A DNA stretch of 64,000 nucleotides, from the NCBI RefSeq assembly GCF_000938305.1, contig NZ_JYMT01000038.1, positions 175,910-239,909 of the forward strand, given 5' to 3'. The notes under the pieces are model-generated. The model had not been told where the DNA came from. It saw nothing but the letters and a program-made list of their open reading frames with translations, and ran no database searches. A program made the translations under genes and the position numbers. Position 1 is the stretch's first letter. Every line of letters starts with the position of its first letter. Below are positions 51,753-60,508 of the stretch, in pieces. Source of the stretch: Bradyrhizobium sp. LTSP885 (GTDB taxonomy: Bacteria > Pseudomonadota > Alphaproteobacteria > Rhizobiales > Xanthobacteraceae).

Positions 51753-52937
51753 ATGGCAGACCTCGAGACATTCCGCAGTGAGACCCGCGCCTGGCTGGAG
51801 CAGAATTGCCCGCCGGAAATGCGCAAGCCGATGACCTCGGATGGCGATACGTTCTGGGGCGGCCGCAACACGAAATTCTCCTCCGACGCGCAGCGCGTCT
51901 GGTTCGAGCGCATGCGCGACAAGGGCTGGACCGTGCCGCACTGGCCGAAGGAATATGGCGGTGGGGGCCTCGACGGCGAGGAGGCCAAGATTGTCCGCCA
52001 GGAAATGGCTGTTATCGGCGCGCGGACGCCGCTGACCTCGTTCGGCATCTCCATGCTCGGGCCGGCGCTGTTGAAATACGGCACCGAGGAGCAGAAGAAG
52101 GAGCATCTGCCAAAGATCACCGCGGGCTTGATCCGCTGGTGCCAGGGCTATTCCGAGCCGAACGCCGGTTCCGACCTCGCCTCGTTGCAGACCCGCGCCG
52201 AGAGCGACGGCGACGACTACATCATCAACGGCCAGAAGATCTGGACGTCGTATGCGAACTATGCCGACTGGATCTTCTGCCTGGTGCGCACCGATTCCTC
52301 GGCAAAGAAGCATGACGGCATCAGCTTCATCCTGTTCGACATGGCGTCGAAGGGCGTGTCGACCAAGCCGATCCTTTTGATCTCAGGCTATTCGCCGTTT
52401 TGCGAAACCTTCTTCGACAATGTGCGGGTGCCGAAGTCGCATGTCCTGGGTACCGTCAATCGCGGCTGGGACGTCGCGAAATACCTGCTGCAGCATGAAC
52501 GCGCGATGATCTCGGGCATGGGCGAGCGCGGCGTCGGCCGGCCGCTCGGCCAGATCGCGGCCGACTCGGTTGGCGCCGACGCACAAGGGAAGCTCGACGA
52601 TGCGCAGTTGCGCAGCCAGATCGCGAGCTTCGAGGTCGATGAGGCCGCGCTTGCCGCCGCCGCCGAGCGCGCGGTCGATCTCGCCAAGGCCGGGCAATCG
52701 CATCCGGCATTCTCGTCGGCGATGAAATATTACGGCACCGAGCTCAACAAGCGCCGCTACGAGATCCTGATGTCGGCCGGCGGCATCGACGCGCTGGAAT
52801 GGGACAGCGAGCGCTCCAGAGGCGGCGCCCGTCCGCGCGCCTGGTTGCGCACCAAGGCCAACTCGATCGAGGGCGGCACCTCGGAGGTGATGCTCGGCAT
52901 CGTCGCCAAGCGGATTCTCGATTTGCCGGGGGCGTAG
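51753..52937 (+). CDS. Acyl-CoA dehydrogenase
   Basis: This 394-residue flavoenzyme of the large ACAD family has the helical N-domain (TFRSETRAWLEQNCPPEM) and WPKEYGGGGLDGEEAKIVRQEM, split at the Gly run. FAD-site motifs are QGYSEPNAGSDLASLQTRAE and YIINGQKIWTSYANYADWI, and the C-terminal part has WLRTKANSIEGGTSEVMLGIVAKRIL. It pairs with the second ACAD at 53069; such pairs often form alpha2beta2 enzymes for steroid or branched acyl-CoA oxidation. The acyl substrate is unknown. Confidence 0.92.
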   Translation: MADLETFRSETRAWLEQNCPPEMRKPMTSDGDTFWGGRNTKFSSDAQRVWFERMRDKGWTVPHWPKEYGGGGLDGEEAKIVRQEMAVIGARTPLTSFGISMLGPALLKYGTEEQKKEHLPKITAGLIRWCQGYSEPNAGSDLASLQTRAESDGDDYIINGQKIWTSYANYADWIFCLVRTDSSAKKHDGISFILFDMASKGVSTKPILLISGYSPFCETFFDNVRVPKSHVLGTVNRGWDVAKYLLQHERAMISGMGERGVGRPLGQIAADSVGADAQGKLDDAQLRSQIASFEVDEAALAAAAERAVDLAKAGQSHPAFSSAMKYYGTELNKRRYEILMSAGGIDALEWDSERSRGGARPRAWLRTKANSIEGGTSEVMLGIVAKRILDLPGA

Positions 52938-52944
52938 GTACTCA

Positions 52945-53028
52945 TCGTCGTTCCGGGGCGGCGCGAAGCGCAGAACCCGGAACCTCGAGATTCCGGGTTC
53001 GATGCTGCGCATCGCCCCGGAATGACGA
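52945..53028. repeat. Extragenic palindromic repeat, GTCATTCCGG family
   Basis: TCGTCGTTCCGGGGCGGCG at the left is mirrored by CGCCCCGGAATGACGA at the right, with a central AACCTCGAGATT core. It lies between the two acyl-CoA dehydrogenase genes. Confidence 0.82.
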
Positions 53029-53068
53029 ACTCAGGAACACAAGTTTCGAACGTTAGATCGGATTCTTA

Positions 53069-54208
53069 ATGGCCCTCGTCCTCACCGAAGAACAATCCAT
53101 GCTGCGCGACAGCGCGCGCGGCCTCATCAGCGACAAGGCGCCGGTGTCGCATCTGCGCGGGCTGCGAGACGGCAAGGATGCCACCGGCTTCTCGCGCGAG
53201 CTCTGGAAGACCTTTGCCGAGATGGGCTTCTCCGGCCTCCTGGTGCCCGAACAATTCGGCGGCAGCGGGCTTGGCTGCGTCGAGGCTGGTATCGTCATGG
53301 AGGAGATCGGCCGCACCTTGATGCCGTCGCCGTTCCTCGCGACCTCGGTGCTCGCCGCCTCGGCGCTGTCGCGCGGCGGCAGTGAGGCACAGAAGGCGCA
53401 GCATCTGCCGAAGATTTCCGACGGCTCGCTGCTGGCGGCGCTTGCGATCGACGAGGGTGCAAAGCATCGTCCGCTGCAAACGGCGCTGCAGGCCACGCGC
53501 TCCGGCAACGGGTTCAAGCTCTCCGGCGACAAGGCGTTCGTGGTCGATGGGCACACCGCCGATCTCTTGATCGTCGCCGCGCGCAGCGCGGGCAGCGCCG
53601 GCGACAAGAACGGGCTCACGCTGTTCCTGGTTGATCCGAAGGCGAAGGGGTTGGCGTTGGAACGCACCGCGATGGTCGATTCGCACAATTCGGCGCGCAT
53701 TGTGTTCGACAATGTCGAGGTCAACGCCGACAGCGTGCTTGGCGAAGTCGACCAGGGTCTTGCGTTGCTCGACGGCGTGCTCAATATCGGTCGCGGCGCT
53801 ATCGCCTCCGAAATGGTTGGCCTCTCCGAAGAGGTGTTCGGCCGCACCGTGACCTATCTGAAGGAGCGCAAGCAGTTCGGCAAGCCGATCGGCGAGTTCC
53901 AGGCACTGCAGCACCGCGCAGCGGAACTCTATATCGACATCGAGATCACGCGCGCCGCAGTGTTGAAGGCGTTGCTGGCGCTCGATGCTAACATCGACAA
54001 GGCTGCTGCCGCAGTCGCCGTTGCCAAAGCGCGCGCCGGCACCACCGCGACGCAGGCCGTGCAGGAAGGCGTGCAGATGCACGGCGGCATGGGCATGACC
54101 GACCAGTTCGACATCGGCTTCTTCATGAAGCGCGCCCGGGTCTGCCAGGAGCTGTTCGGCGACAGCAACTTTCACGCCGACCAACTGGCGCAGGGGAAGG
54201 GGTATTGA
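53069..54208 (+). CDS. Acyl-CoA dehydrogenase, second subunit-like
   Basis: The 379-residue ACAD has N-terminal LTEEQSMLRDSARGLISDKAP, FSGLLVPEQFGGSGLG and YLKERKQFGKPIGEFQALQHRAAELYIDIE (split). Its C-terminal region has VQMHGGMGMTDQFDIGFFMKRARV. The mid-domain is weaker at the FAD site than in the upstream enzyme (AIDEGAKHRPLQTAL replaces the usual TEPxxGSD), typical of the non-catalytic-like partner in heteromeric ACADs. It lies 131 bp after the first ACAD, with a repeat between. Confidence 0.9.
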   Translation: MALVLTEEQSMLRDSARGLISDKAPVSHLRGLRDGKDATGFSRELWKTFAEMGFSGLLVPEQFGGSGLGCVEAGIVMEEIGRTLMPSPFLATSVLAASALSRGGSEAQKAQHLPKISDGSLLAALAIDEGAKHRPLQTALQATRSGNGFKLSGDKAFVVDGHTADLLIVAARSAGSAGDKNGLTLFLVDPKAKGLALERTAMVDSHNSARIVFDNVEVNADSVLGEVDQGLALLDGVLNIGRGAIASEMVGLSEEVFGRTVTYLKERKQFGKPIGEFQALQHRAAELYIDIEITRAAVLKALLALDANIDKAAAAVAVAKARAGTTATQAVQEGVQMHGGMGMTDQFDIGFFMKRARVCQELFGDSNFHADQLAQGKGY

Positions 54209-54219
54209 GGTCCTGAAAT

Positions 54220-54293
54220 GTCATTCCGGGATGGTCCGAAGGACCAGACCCGGAATCTCGAGATTCCGGGTTCGCTTCGCGCCCCGGAATGAC
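54220..54293. repeat. Extragenic palindromic repeat, GTCATTCCGG family
   Basis: GTCATTCCGGGATGG at the left is mirrored by GCGCCCCGGAATGAC, with CCCGGAATCTCGAGATTCCGGG forming a near-perfect inner palindrome. It lies between convergent genes. Confidence 0.83.
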
Positions 54294-54306
54294 GGCCTGA
54301 CGGTCG

Positions 54307-55344
54307 TCACCTGATCGGCGGCGCGTACTGGACGCCGCCAGCGTTCCAGAGCTGGTTCATGCCGCGCGGAATCTTCAGCTGCGATCCGCTGCCGACGTTG
54401 CGCTCATAGACCTCGCCGTAATTGCCGACGTGCTTGATGATGCGCACCGCCCAGTCCTTGGTCAGGCCGAGATCCTCGCCATAGCTGCCTTCGGTGCCGA
54501 CCAGCCGCATCACTTCCGGCTTCTTCGACTTCAGCGCTTCGTCGATGTTCTTCGAGGTGACGCCGAGCTCTTCGGCGTTGATCATGGCGTAGAGCGTCCA
54601 CTTCACGATCATCATCCAGTCGTCGTCACGCAAGCGCACCACGGGCGCCAGCGGCTCCTTCGAGATGATGTCGGCCAGGATGACGTGGTCGTTCGGCTTG
54701 GAGAGGTTGAGCCGCAGCGCATAGAGCTGCGAGGCATCCGACGTCAGCGTGTCGCACTGGCCGGAATCATAGGCCTTCACGACATCCTCGAGCTTGTCGA
54801 ACTTCATCTCCGTGTACTTCATGTTGTTGGCACGGAAATAGTCGGCAAGGTTGAGCTGCGTCGTGGTGTTGCCCTGCACGCAGACCTTACTGCCGTCGAG
54901 GTTGAGCGCGGAATCGACGTTGCGCGCGCGCGGCAGCATGAAGCCCTGGCCGTCATAATAGGCGACCGCCGGGAAATACAGGTCGTAATTGGTCTCGCGC
55001 GACATGCTCCAGGTGGAGTTGCGCGACAGGATGTCGACCTTGCGGTTCTGCAGCTCCTTGAAGCGCTCGCTGGCATCGAGCGGGACGAACTTCGCCTTCG
55101 ACGGATCGTCGAAGATCGCGGAGGCCACCGCGCGGCAGAAGTCGACGTCGAAGCCGGTCCAGTTGCCCTTGTCGTCGGGATTCGAGAAGCCCGGCAGGCC
55201 CTTGTTGACGCCGCACAGCACCTCGCCGCGGCGGACGGTGCGCTTCAGCGTGCGTGTGTCGTAACGCTCATAGGTGATGGCGGCGGCCGCAACCAGCACG
55301 GCGACCGCGAGCCCGATCGTCAGGCCGCCTCGAAATGTACGCAT
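54307..55344 (-). CDS. Amino-acid ABC transporter substrate-binding protein (AapJ-like)
   Basis: The 345-residue protein has an N-terminal signal anchor (GLTIGLAVAVLVAAAAITYE) and an SBP_bac_3 domain: LKRTVRRGEVLCGVNKGLPGFSNPD, NWTGFDVDFCRAVASAIF, VDILSRNSTWSMSRE and, near the end, LGLTKDWAVRIIKHVGNYGEVYERN. This is the general L-amino-acid (AapJ/BztA) subgroup. No aapQMP genes are adjacent in the window, so it is an orphan or a paralogue. Confidence 0.9.
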   Translation of the reverse strand: MRTFRGGLTIGLAVAVLVAAAAITYERYDTRTLKRTVRRGEVLCGVNKGLPGFSNPDDKGNWTGFDVDFCRAVASAIFDDPSKAKFVPLDASERFKELQNRKVDILSRNSTWSMSRETNYDLYFPAVAYYDGQGFMLPRARNVDSALNLDGSKVCVQGNTTTQLNLADYFRANNMKYTEMKFDKLEDVVKAYDSGQCDTLTSDASQLYALRLNLSKPNDHVILADIISKEPLAPVVRLRDDDWMMIVKWTLYAMINAEELGVTSKNIDEALKSKKPEVMRLVGTEGSYGEDLGLTKDWAVRIIKHVGNYGEVYERNVGSGSQLKIPRGMNQLWNAGGVQYAPPIR

Positions 55345-55404
55345 GAATTCTCTCTCGCGAATGATCGGGAAAAATGGATCAGGTATCGAAGGCGGGCTGG
55401 CGGA

Positions 55405-55998
55405 CTAAAGTTCGGGCTTCTGCCGGATGATCACCTTGGTGCCGACGGGAACGCGGCTGTAGAGATCGGCGACGTCATTGTTGACCAGGCGGAAGCAGCC
55501 GGAGGAGATGGCGGTGCCGATCGTATCAGGCTGGTTGGTGCCGTGAATGCGGTAGACCGTGCTGCCCAGATACATCGCGCGCGCGCCGAGCGGATTGCCG
55601 GGGCCGCCTGCCATGAAGCGCGGCAGATAAGGTTGGCGGGCGATCATTTCCGGCGGCGGCGTCCAGTCCGGCCACTCCGCCTTCTTGGTGATGTTCACCA
55701 AACCTTGCCACGTAAACCCATCGCGGCCGACGCCGATGCCGTAGCGGAGCGCGCGGCCGTTGCCCTGCACGAGGTAGAGATGGCGTTCGGCCGTGGCGAC
55801 GATGATGGTACCCGGCGCTTCGTTGGTCCGGTAGTACACCACCTGCTTCTGCCATTCCGGATCGAGCTGGTAGCTGTCGTCGGCGACCAGGCCGGGCTCG
55901 TCGGCATCCGGGCGGTTCTGGGCAAAGCCCTGCGATGTCGACAGCGCCAGGGCGGCCGTGGCGATCAACATCCAGACCAGGTGACGAAGTTTCGCCAT
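55405..55998 (-). CDS. L,D-transpeptidase (YkuD domain), periplasmic
   Basis: The ATG at 55998 follows AAGGAGAG and gives 197 residues with a signal peptide (LVWMLIATAALALSTSQGFAQ). The YkuD domain starts APGTIIVATAERHLYLVQ and has the catalytic HGTNQPDTIGTAISSGCFRL, with its Cys and His. It would crosslink peptidoglycan through 3-3 bonds or attach proteins to it. Multiple YkuD paralogues are usual in rhizobia. Confidence 0.92.
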   Translation of the reverse strand: MAKLRHLVWMLIATAALALSTSQGFAQNRPDADEPGLVADDSYQLDPEWQKQVVYYRTNEAPGTIIVATAERHLYLVQGNGRALRYGIGVGRDGFTWQGLVNITKKAEWPDWTPPPEMIARQPYLPRFMAGGPGNPLGARAMYLGSTVYRIHGTNQPDTIGTAISSGCFRLVNNDVADLYSRVPVGTKVIIRQKPEL

Positions 55999-56163
55999 GC
56001 AAAGCTCTCCTTGTGGTCGCGGCCAAGTGGTTGCTCCACCCAAATCGCGATAGCATCAAATCTCAGCGACAGCTTGATGGCAAGTTTAGGGCGGTGTGCC
56101 GATATCTAGCTGTAATACCTCTGTTTTTCGTCGCTGGTGAAGGGGGTTGCTGCGCCGACCGGC

Positions 56164-56292
56164 TCATTTCGGCGCAATCCAGAGTCGCAAGGCGAAGGAA
56201 ATCAGGGCAACCGTGCCGACGCCGCCGAGCCAGAGCGCCGCGAACCACAGCAGGCGTTGGCCGAGCGGGCGCGGGCTAGGATCTGACCGCAT
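56164..56292 (-). CDS. DUF2474 mini-subunit of the cyanide-insensitive oxidase
   Basis: The ATG at 56292 overlaps the cioB stop (TGATG) and gives 42 residues: a basic N-terminus (MRSDPSPRPLGQRLLWF) and one membrane helix (ALWLGGVGTVALISFALRLW). Size, hydropathy and position match DUF2474 proteins found after CIO-type bd oxidases, analogous to CydX. It probably stabilises the oxidase complex. Confidence 0.85.
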   Translation of the reverse strand: MRSDPSPRPLGQRLLWFAALWLGGVGTVALISFALRLWIAPK

Positions 56293-57296
56293 CAGTGATA
56301 GCCGTGCCCGGGCTGCACCTTGCCGCGGAACACCCAATAGGCCCAGGCGGTGTAGCCGAGGATCAGCGGGATCAGCACCGAGACCCCGAACAGCATGAAG
56401 ACCTGGCTGTTCTCGGGTGCTGCCGCCTGCCAGATCGTGATGCTCTGCGGCACGATGAACGGATACATGCTGATGCCGAGCCCGGCATAGGACAGCGCGA
56501 ACAATGCCAGCGTCAGGAAGAACGGCTGGTAGTCGTATCTGTTGGAGAGCGCGCGCAGCAGCAGCGCGGCGACGGCGGCGACCGCAATCGGCACCGGCGC
56601 GGTCAGGATGATGTTCGGCCAGGTGAACCAGCGATGTGTGTACTGCACATGCAGGAACGGTGTTGCGATGCTGACAAGGCCGATCGCGGCCAGCATCGCG
56701 ATCAGCAGCACCCAGCTCAAATGATAGGCGCGGTCGCGCAATTCGCCTTCGGTCTTCATCACGAGCCAGGTCGCCCCCAACAGCGCATAGCCGGTCACGA
56801 GCGCGAGGCCGGTCAGGATGCTGAACGGCGTCAGCCAGTCCCACCAGCCGCCGGCGTAATGGCGGCCCTCGACATGGATGCCCTGCAAGACGGCGCCGAG
56901 CGCAATGCCCTGAGCCAACGCCGCGAGCAGCGAGCCGCCGGCAAAGGCGATATCCCACTTGTTGCGTTCCTTCTGCGTCCGCCAGCGGAATTCGAAGGCG
57001 ACACCCCGGAACACCAGTCCCAGCAGCATCGCGATCACAGGCGTGTAGAGCGCCGGCATCAGCACCGCATAGGCCAGCGGAAACGCCGCCATCATGCCGC
57101 CGCCGCCGAGCACCAGCCAGGTCTCGTTGCCGTCCCAGACCGGCGCGACGCTGTTCATGATGACGTCGCGATCGGCCTTCTGCGGGAACAGCGGGAACAG
57201 GATGCCAAGGCCGAGATCGAAGCCGTCCATCACGACATAGACGAACACGGCAAAGGCGATGATGAAGGCCCAGAGCGTGGCGAGGTCGAAGCTCAT
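56292..57296 (-). CDS. cydB: Cytochrome bd-type/cyanide-insensitive quinol oxidase subunit II
   Basis: The 334-residue protein has eight to nine helices. Subunit II motifs are WAFIIAFAVFVYVVMDGFDLGLGIL at helix 1, VAPVWDGNETWLVLGGGGMMAAFPLAYAV (split), RGVAFEFRWR, and WTWPNIILTAP-like FTWPNIILTAPVPI. It pairs with subunit I, whose gene overlaps by 4 bp, and with the DUF2474 peptide. The complex oxidises quinol and reduces oxygen to water without proton pumping. Confidence 0.94.
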   Translation of the reverse strand: MSFDLATLWAFIIAFAVFVYVVMDGFDLGLGILFPLFPQKADRDVIMNSVAPVWDGNETWLVLGGGGMMAAFPLAYAVLMPALYTPVIAMLLGLVFRGVAFEFRWRTQKERNKWDIAFAGGSLLAALAQGIALGAVLQGIHVEGRHYAGGWWDWLTPFSILTGLALVTGYALLGATWLVMKTEGELRDRAYHLSWVLLIAMLAAIGLVSIATPFLHVQYTHRWFTWPNIILTAPVPIAVAAVAALLLRALSNRYDYQPFFLTLALFALSYAGLGISMYPFIVPQSITIWQAAAPENSQVFMLFGVSVLIPLILGYTAWAYWVFRGKVQPGHGYH

Positions 57297-58699
57297 CGCG
57301 CGCCCTCCACGGCAGCGCCCGCCGCCGGCGTGATGCCGGCAGCCCGCGCGGGCACGTCGCGTGACGGGCCCTGCTCACCCTGATGCGGCGGTTGCGCCAT
57401 CAGCCGCAGGATGTAGATCACGCCCGCGGTGAACACCGCGAAATAGACGATGATGAAGGCGATCAGCGAAGAGCCGACCGCGGGCGCGGCCAGCGGCGAG
57501 GCGGAGTCAGCCGTTCGCAGCAAGCCGTAGACGGTGAACGGCTGCCGCCCGGTCTCGGTGGTGATCCAGCCCGCCAGCACCGCGATGAAGCCGGCCGGCC
57601 CCATCGTCACCGCGAACAGATGCAGCAGCCGCGAATGATACAGGCGTCCGCGCCAGCGCATCAGCAGGCTGAACAGGCCGAGCCCCAGGATCAGGAAGCC
57701 GAGGCCGACCATGATGCGGAACGACCAGAAGGTGATCGGCACCGGCGGCCAGTTTTCGCGCGGCACGGTGTCGAGGCCGGCCATCGGCGCGTCCGGCGAA
57801 TGTTTGAGGATCAGCGAGCCCAGTTTGGGGATTTCGACCGCGTATTTGACTTTTGCCTCGGCCATGCTGGGCAGACCGAACAAGATCAGCGGCGCACCGT
57901 CCTTGTGGCTCTCGAAATGGCCTTCCATCGCCATGATCTTGGCGGGCTGATGCTCCAGCGTGTTGAGGCCGTGCTGATCGCCGGCGAGAATCTGGATCGG
58001 CGCCACGAGAGTGGCCATCCACATCGCCATCGAGAACATCACGCGGGGGCCGGCGAGATGCTGGTCGCGCAGCAGATGCCAGGCGCCGACCGCGCCGACC
58101 ACGAGCGAGGTGGTGAGGTAGGCCGCCAGCACCATGTGCACGAGACGATAGGGAAACGACGGATTGAAGATCACCTTCAGCCAACTGGCCGCGATGAACT
58201 GGCCGTCGGCGTTGACGGCGTAGCCGGTCGGGGTCTGCATCCAGGAATTGGCTGACAGGATCCAGAACGCCGAGATCAGCGTGCCGATTGCGACCATCAG
58301 GGTTGCGAGGAAATGCAGCCTGGGGCCGACGCGCTGCATCCCGAACAGCATCACGCCGAGGAACCCCGCCTCGAGGAAGAATGCGGTCAGCACCTCATAG
58401 GCCATCAACGGGCCGATGATGGGGCCGGTCTTGTCGGCGTAAGCCGACCAGTTGGTGCCGAACTGGTAGGACATCACGATACCCGACACGACGCCCATGC
58501 CGAACGCGACCGCGAAAATCTTCAGCCAGTAATTGAACAGGTTGATGAAGACCTCGCGCCCGGTCGCGAGCCACAGCGCCTCCAGCACCGCGAGATAGCT
58601 CGCAAGCCCGATCGAGAACGCGGGAAACACGATGTGAAACGACATCGTGAAAGCAAATTGCGCGCGGGCGAGCGCGACCGCATCCCAACCTTCGAGCAT
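57293..58699 (-). CDS. cydA: Cytochrome bd-type/cyanide-insensitive quinol oxidase subunit I
   Basis: The 468-residue protein has the haem-ligand His in RAQFAFTMSFHIVFPAFSIG, a second His in YRLVHMVLAAYL, the Met ligand in TFWSFRIMVGLG and the quinol-site GWITTETGRQPF. The Q-loop is short, and the Trp of the canonical GRQPW is Phe here; both fit the CIO (CioA) subgroup rather than E. coli CydA. It starts the cioAB-DUF2474 operon. No cydCD assembly genes lie in the window. Confidence 0.94.
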   Translation of the reverse strand: MLEGWDAVALARAQFAFTMSFHIVFPAFSIGLASYLAVLEALWLATGREVFINLFNYWLKIFAVAFGMGVVSGIVMSYQFGTNWSAYADKTGPIIGPLMAYEVLTAFFLEAGFLGVMLFGMQRVGPRLHFLATLMVAIGTLISAFWILSANSWMQTPTGYAVNADGQFIAASWLKVIFNPSFPYRLVHMVLAAYLTTSLVVGAVGAWHLLRDQHLAGPRVMFSMAMWMATLVAPIQILAGDQHGLNTLEHQPAKIMAMEGHFESHKDGAPLILFGLPSMAEAKVKYAVEIPKLGSLILKHSPDAPMAGLDTVPRENWPPVPITFWSFRIMVGLGFLILGLGLFSLLMRWRGRLYHSRLLHLFAVTMGPAGFIAVLAGWITTETGRQPFTVYGLLRTADSASPLAAPAVGSSLIAFIIVYFAVFTAGVIYILRLMAQPPHQGEQGPSRDVPARAAGITPAAGAAVEGAR

Positions 58700-58808
58700 G
58701 ACGCACCGTCCGTCGTCAATTATCGGCGCGATCTTACACGGGATCGCGCATTCCCGGCGTGGAGCCTACCATGCTGAGAATGACGACAATACTGGTCCGA
58801 TTGTCCAA

Positions 58809-59381
58809 TTAGCTGCTGGCGTTGAGCAGCCGGCCGATAGTGCGGTCGATCTGGTCGTACTGTCCTTCGCCGTCATGCTGGAACACGATCTTGCCGTTCT
58901 GATCGATGATGTACTGTGCCGGCCAATACTGGTTGCGATAGGCGTTCCAGGTCTGCGAATTGTTGTCCTGCGCCACCGGATAGAGGATGCCGTGCCGTTT
59001 CAGAGCCGCCTGGACGTTGGAGGCGGAGTGCTCGAATGGGAATTCCGGGGTGTGGATCCCGACCACGACAAGGCCGCGATCCCGGTATTTTGAGTAAAGT
59101 TCGGTTACATGTGGCAGCGTGTTGACGCAATTGACGCAGCCATAGGTCCAGAAGTCCACCAGCACGACCTTGCCGCGCAGGTCGGCCAGCTTCAGCGGCT
59201 GCGAGTTGAACCAGTTGCTGAGGCCGACGAAGTCGGGTGCCGCCTGGGCCTGCTCGGTTGTCGCAGCCACGGCGACCGGCCGCGCCGGGGCATCAGCTTC
59301 GGTGCAGAGGCCGGGGATGACGGCGCCGCCCAGGCCAAGGCCCGCCACGAGAGCGGATATAGCGATCAAGCGCAGGGTCAT
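58809..59381 (-). CDS. Thioredoxin-like (TlpA/redoxin family) exported protein
   Basis: The 190-residue protein has a signal peptide (LIAISALVAGLGLGGAVIPG) and a thioredoxin fold: LADLRGKVVLVDFWTYGCVNCVNTLPHV with the CVNC active site, VVVGIHTPEFPFEHSASNV and WPAQYIIDQNGKIVFQHDGEG. This is the DipZ C-terminal-like branch. It starts 19 bp after the ccdA-like gene, so electrons would pass from cytosolic thioredoxin via CcdA to this periplasmic reductase. Confidence 0.9.
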   Translation of the reverse strand: MTLRLIAISALVAGLGLGGAVIPGLCTEADAPARPVAVAATTEQAQAAPDFVGLSNWFNSQPLKLADLRGKVVLVDFWTYGCVNCVNTLPHVTELYSKYRDRGLVVVGIHTPEFPFEHSASNVQAALKRHGILYPVAQDNNSQTWNAYRNQYWPAQYIIDQNGKIVFQHDGEGQYDQIDRTIGRLLNASS

Positions 59382-59400
59382 CGATATCTCCTTTTGGGGT

Positions 59401-60129
59401 TCACAGGCCGATCTGGCCGTCGGGATAAAAGCGTGTCAGCCACGCCACGATCAGCGTGTCGTATTGCAGGTAGGACAGTGCGGCGAAGCCGAGGATGAGG
59501 ACGCCAAAGCCCTGTTGCAGGCGCGGCGCTAGGCGAGCAAAGCTGCGGACGCGCGCCGTGATGGTCTGGCCGCCATAGGCGATCGCGAGCATCGGGATCG
59601 CCGCGCCGATCGCATAGGTGACCAGTTGCAGGCTGGCCCATGCCGTGTCTTTCGATGTCGCGACGATGGTCAGGATCGAGCCGAGCACGGGGCCGGCGCA
59701 GGGTGTCCAGACCAATCCGAGCGTGCTGCCAAGGATGAAGCCGCCGAGCAGGCCCTGCGACGGGATGGCGGTGCCCATGCTGCCGGTGGCGCCGGAGATC
59801 CGGATCGAAAGCCATTCGAATGGCGTCGGCCAGATCATCAACAACGCGAAGCCGGCAAGCAACATGGCAGCGCCGGTCCGCAGCACGTTCGGATCGAAAT
59901 CGAACGCACGCGTGATCGCGCTCAGCAGCAACGCCACAATAGAGAATGCCATCACGAAGCCGAGCGCGATCATGGCGGGCCGCGCCTTGCCGGTCTGACC
60001 TATCGATACCCCGAGCAGGATTGGCAGCATCGGCAGGGTGCAAGGCGCGGCGACGGTGGCGACGCCGGCAAGCAGGGCTAGCGCAAGACTAAGCATCGTG
60101 GTCCGTCCATCAGAGGGCCGGTTCGCCAT
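59401..60129 (-). CDS. CcdA-family thiol:disulfide interchange membrane protein
   Basis: The 242-residue protein has six predicted helices and the two conserved Cys-Pro-flanked residues: TVAAPCTLPMLPILLG near residue 30 and LVWTPCAGPVLGSIL near residue 140. These shuttle electrons across the inner membrane. An internal ATG at 60096 would give a shorter form starting MLSLALALLAG and may be the true start. It is cotranscribed with the thioredoxin-like gene downstream; together they resemble a split DipZ. Confidence 0.9.
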   Translation of the reverse strand: MANRPSDGRTTMLSLALALLAGVATVAAPCTLPMLPILLGVSIGQTGKARPAMIALGFVMAFSIVALLLSAITRAFDFDPNVLRTGAAMLLAGFALLMIWPTPFEWLSIRISGATGSMGTAIPSQGLLGGFILGSTLGLVWTPCAGPVLGSILTIVATSKDTAWASLQLVTYAIGAAIPMLAIAYGGQTITARVRSFARLAPRLQQGFGVLILGFAALSYLQYDTLIVAWLTRFYPDGQIGL

Positions 60130-60229
60130 ATGGCCGCACCGGGACGCCTGATGTTCTTCGCGCTGGGGCTTGTGCCGTTACGGCCGCCGGATCACGGGAC
60201 CCACACGTCTGTGTGAGATGGGACCCGCT

Positions 60230-60460
60230 TCATGAAGCTGTGCCAAATATGAAGCGACCCGGCTGGGGGGCATCCCGGCCGGGTCGTTGGAGGTAACTTG
60301 GGAGGTTTAGAACTTGAGAGGTTAGAAACTGGTTAGCCGGCGCCTGTTCGGCGGTTGGCGTTGCGTTGTTGACTGAAGGTATAGAGATCGAGTTTTTCAG
60401 GCCGATGTCGTCGATTGTTTCAATTGTTTCGTCGCCTGACTTTTTTGGCTTCGTGGACAA
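60230..60460 (-). CDS. Doubtful 76-residue frame downstream of the sigma factor
   Basis: A TTG at 60460 opens a frame for a Ser/Thr-rich product beginning MSTKPKKSGDETIETIDD. The last third runs across a strong GC hairpin (60255-60286), which argues that this part is a terminator rather than coding. It does not look like an anti-sigma or NepR protein. It is included only because it is the sole candidate in a 379-bp gap. Confidence 0.25.
   Translation of the reverse strand: MSTKPKKSGDETIETIDDIGLKNSISIPSVNNATPTAEQAPANQFLTSQVLNLPSYLQRPGRDAPQPGRFIFGTAS
60255..60286 (-). terminator. GC-rich hairpin, possible terminator of the sigma factor transcript
   Basis: CGACCCGGC (60255-60263) and GCCGGGTCG (60278-60286) form a perfect 9-bp stem. 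On the minus strand a weak T-containing tail (GCTTCATATTT) follows. It lies about 220 bp after the sigma-factor stop. Confidence 0.4.
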
Positions 60461-60508
60461 TTGTCCTGATGTCTCGATCTCTCATTAAGATGCTGAATTT
60501 GTTACGAT

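Noticed and set aside
51588..52313. Upstream extension of the CMD-family frame
   Set aside because: Antisense to the acyl-CoA dehydrogenase gene; the ATG at 51587 has its own ribosome site.
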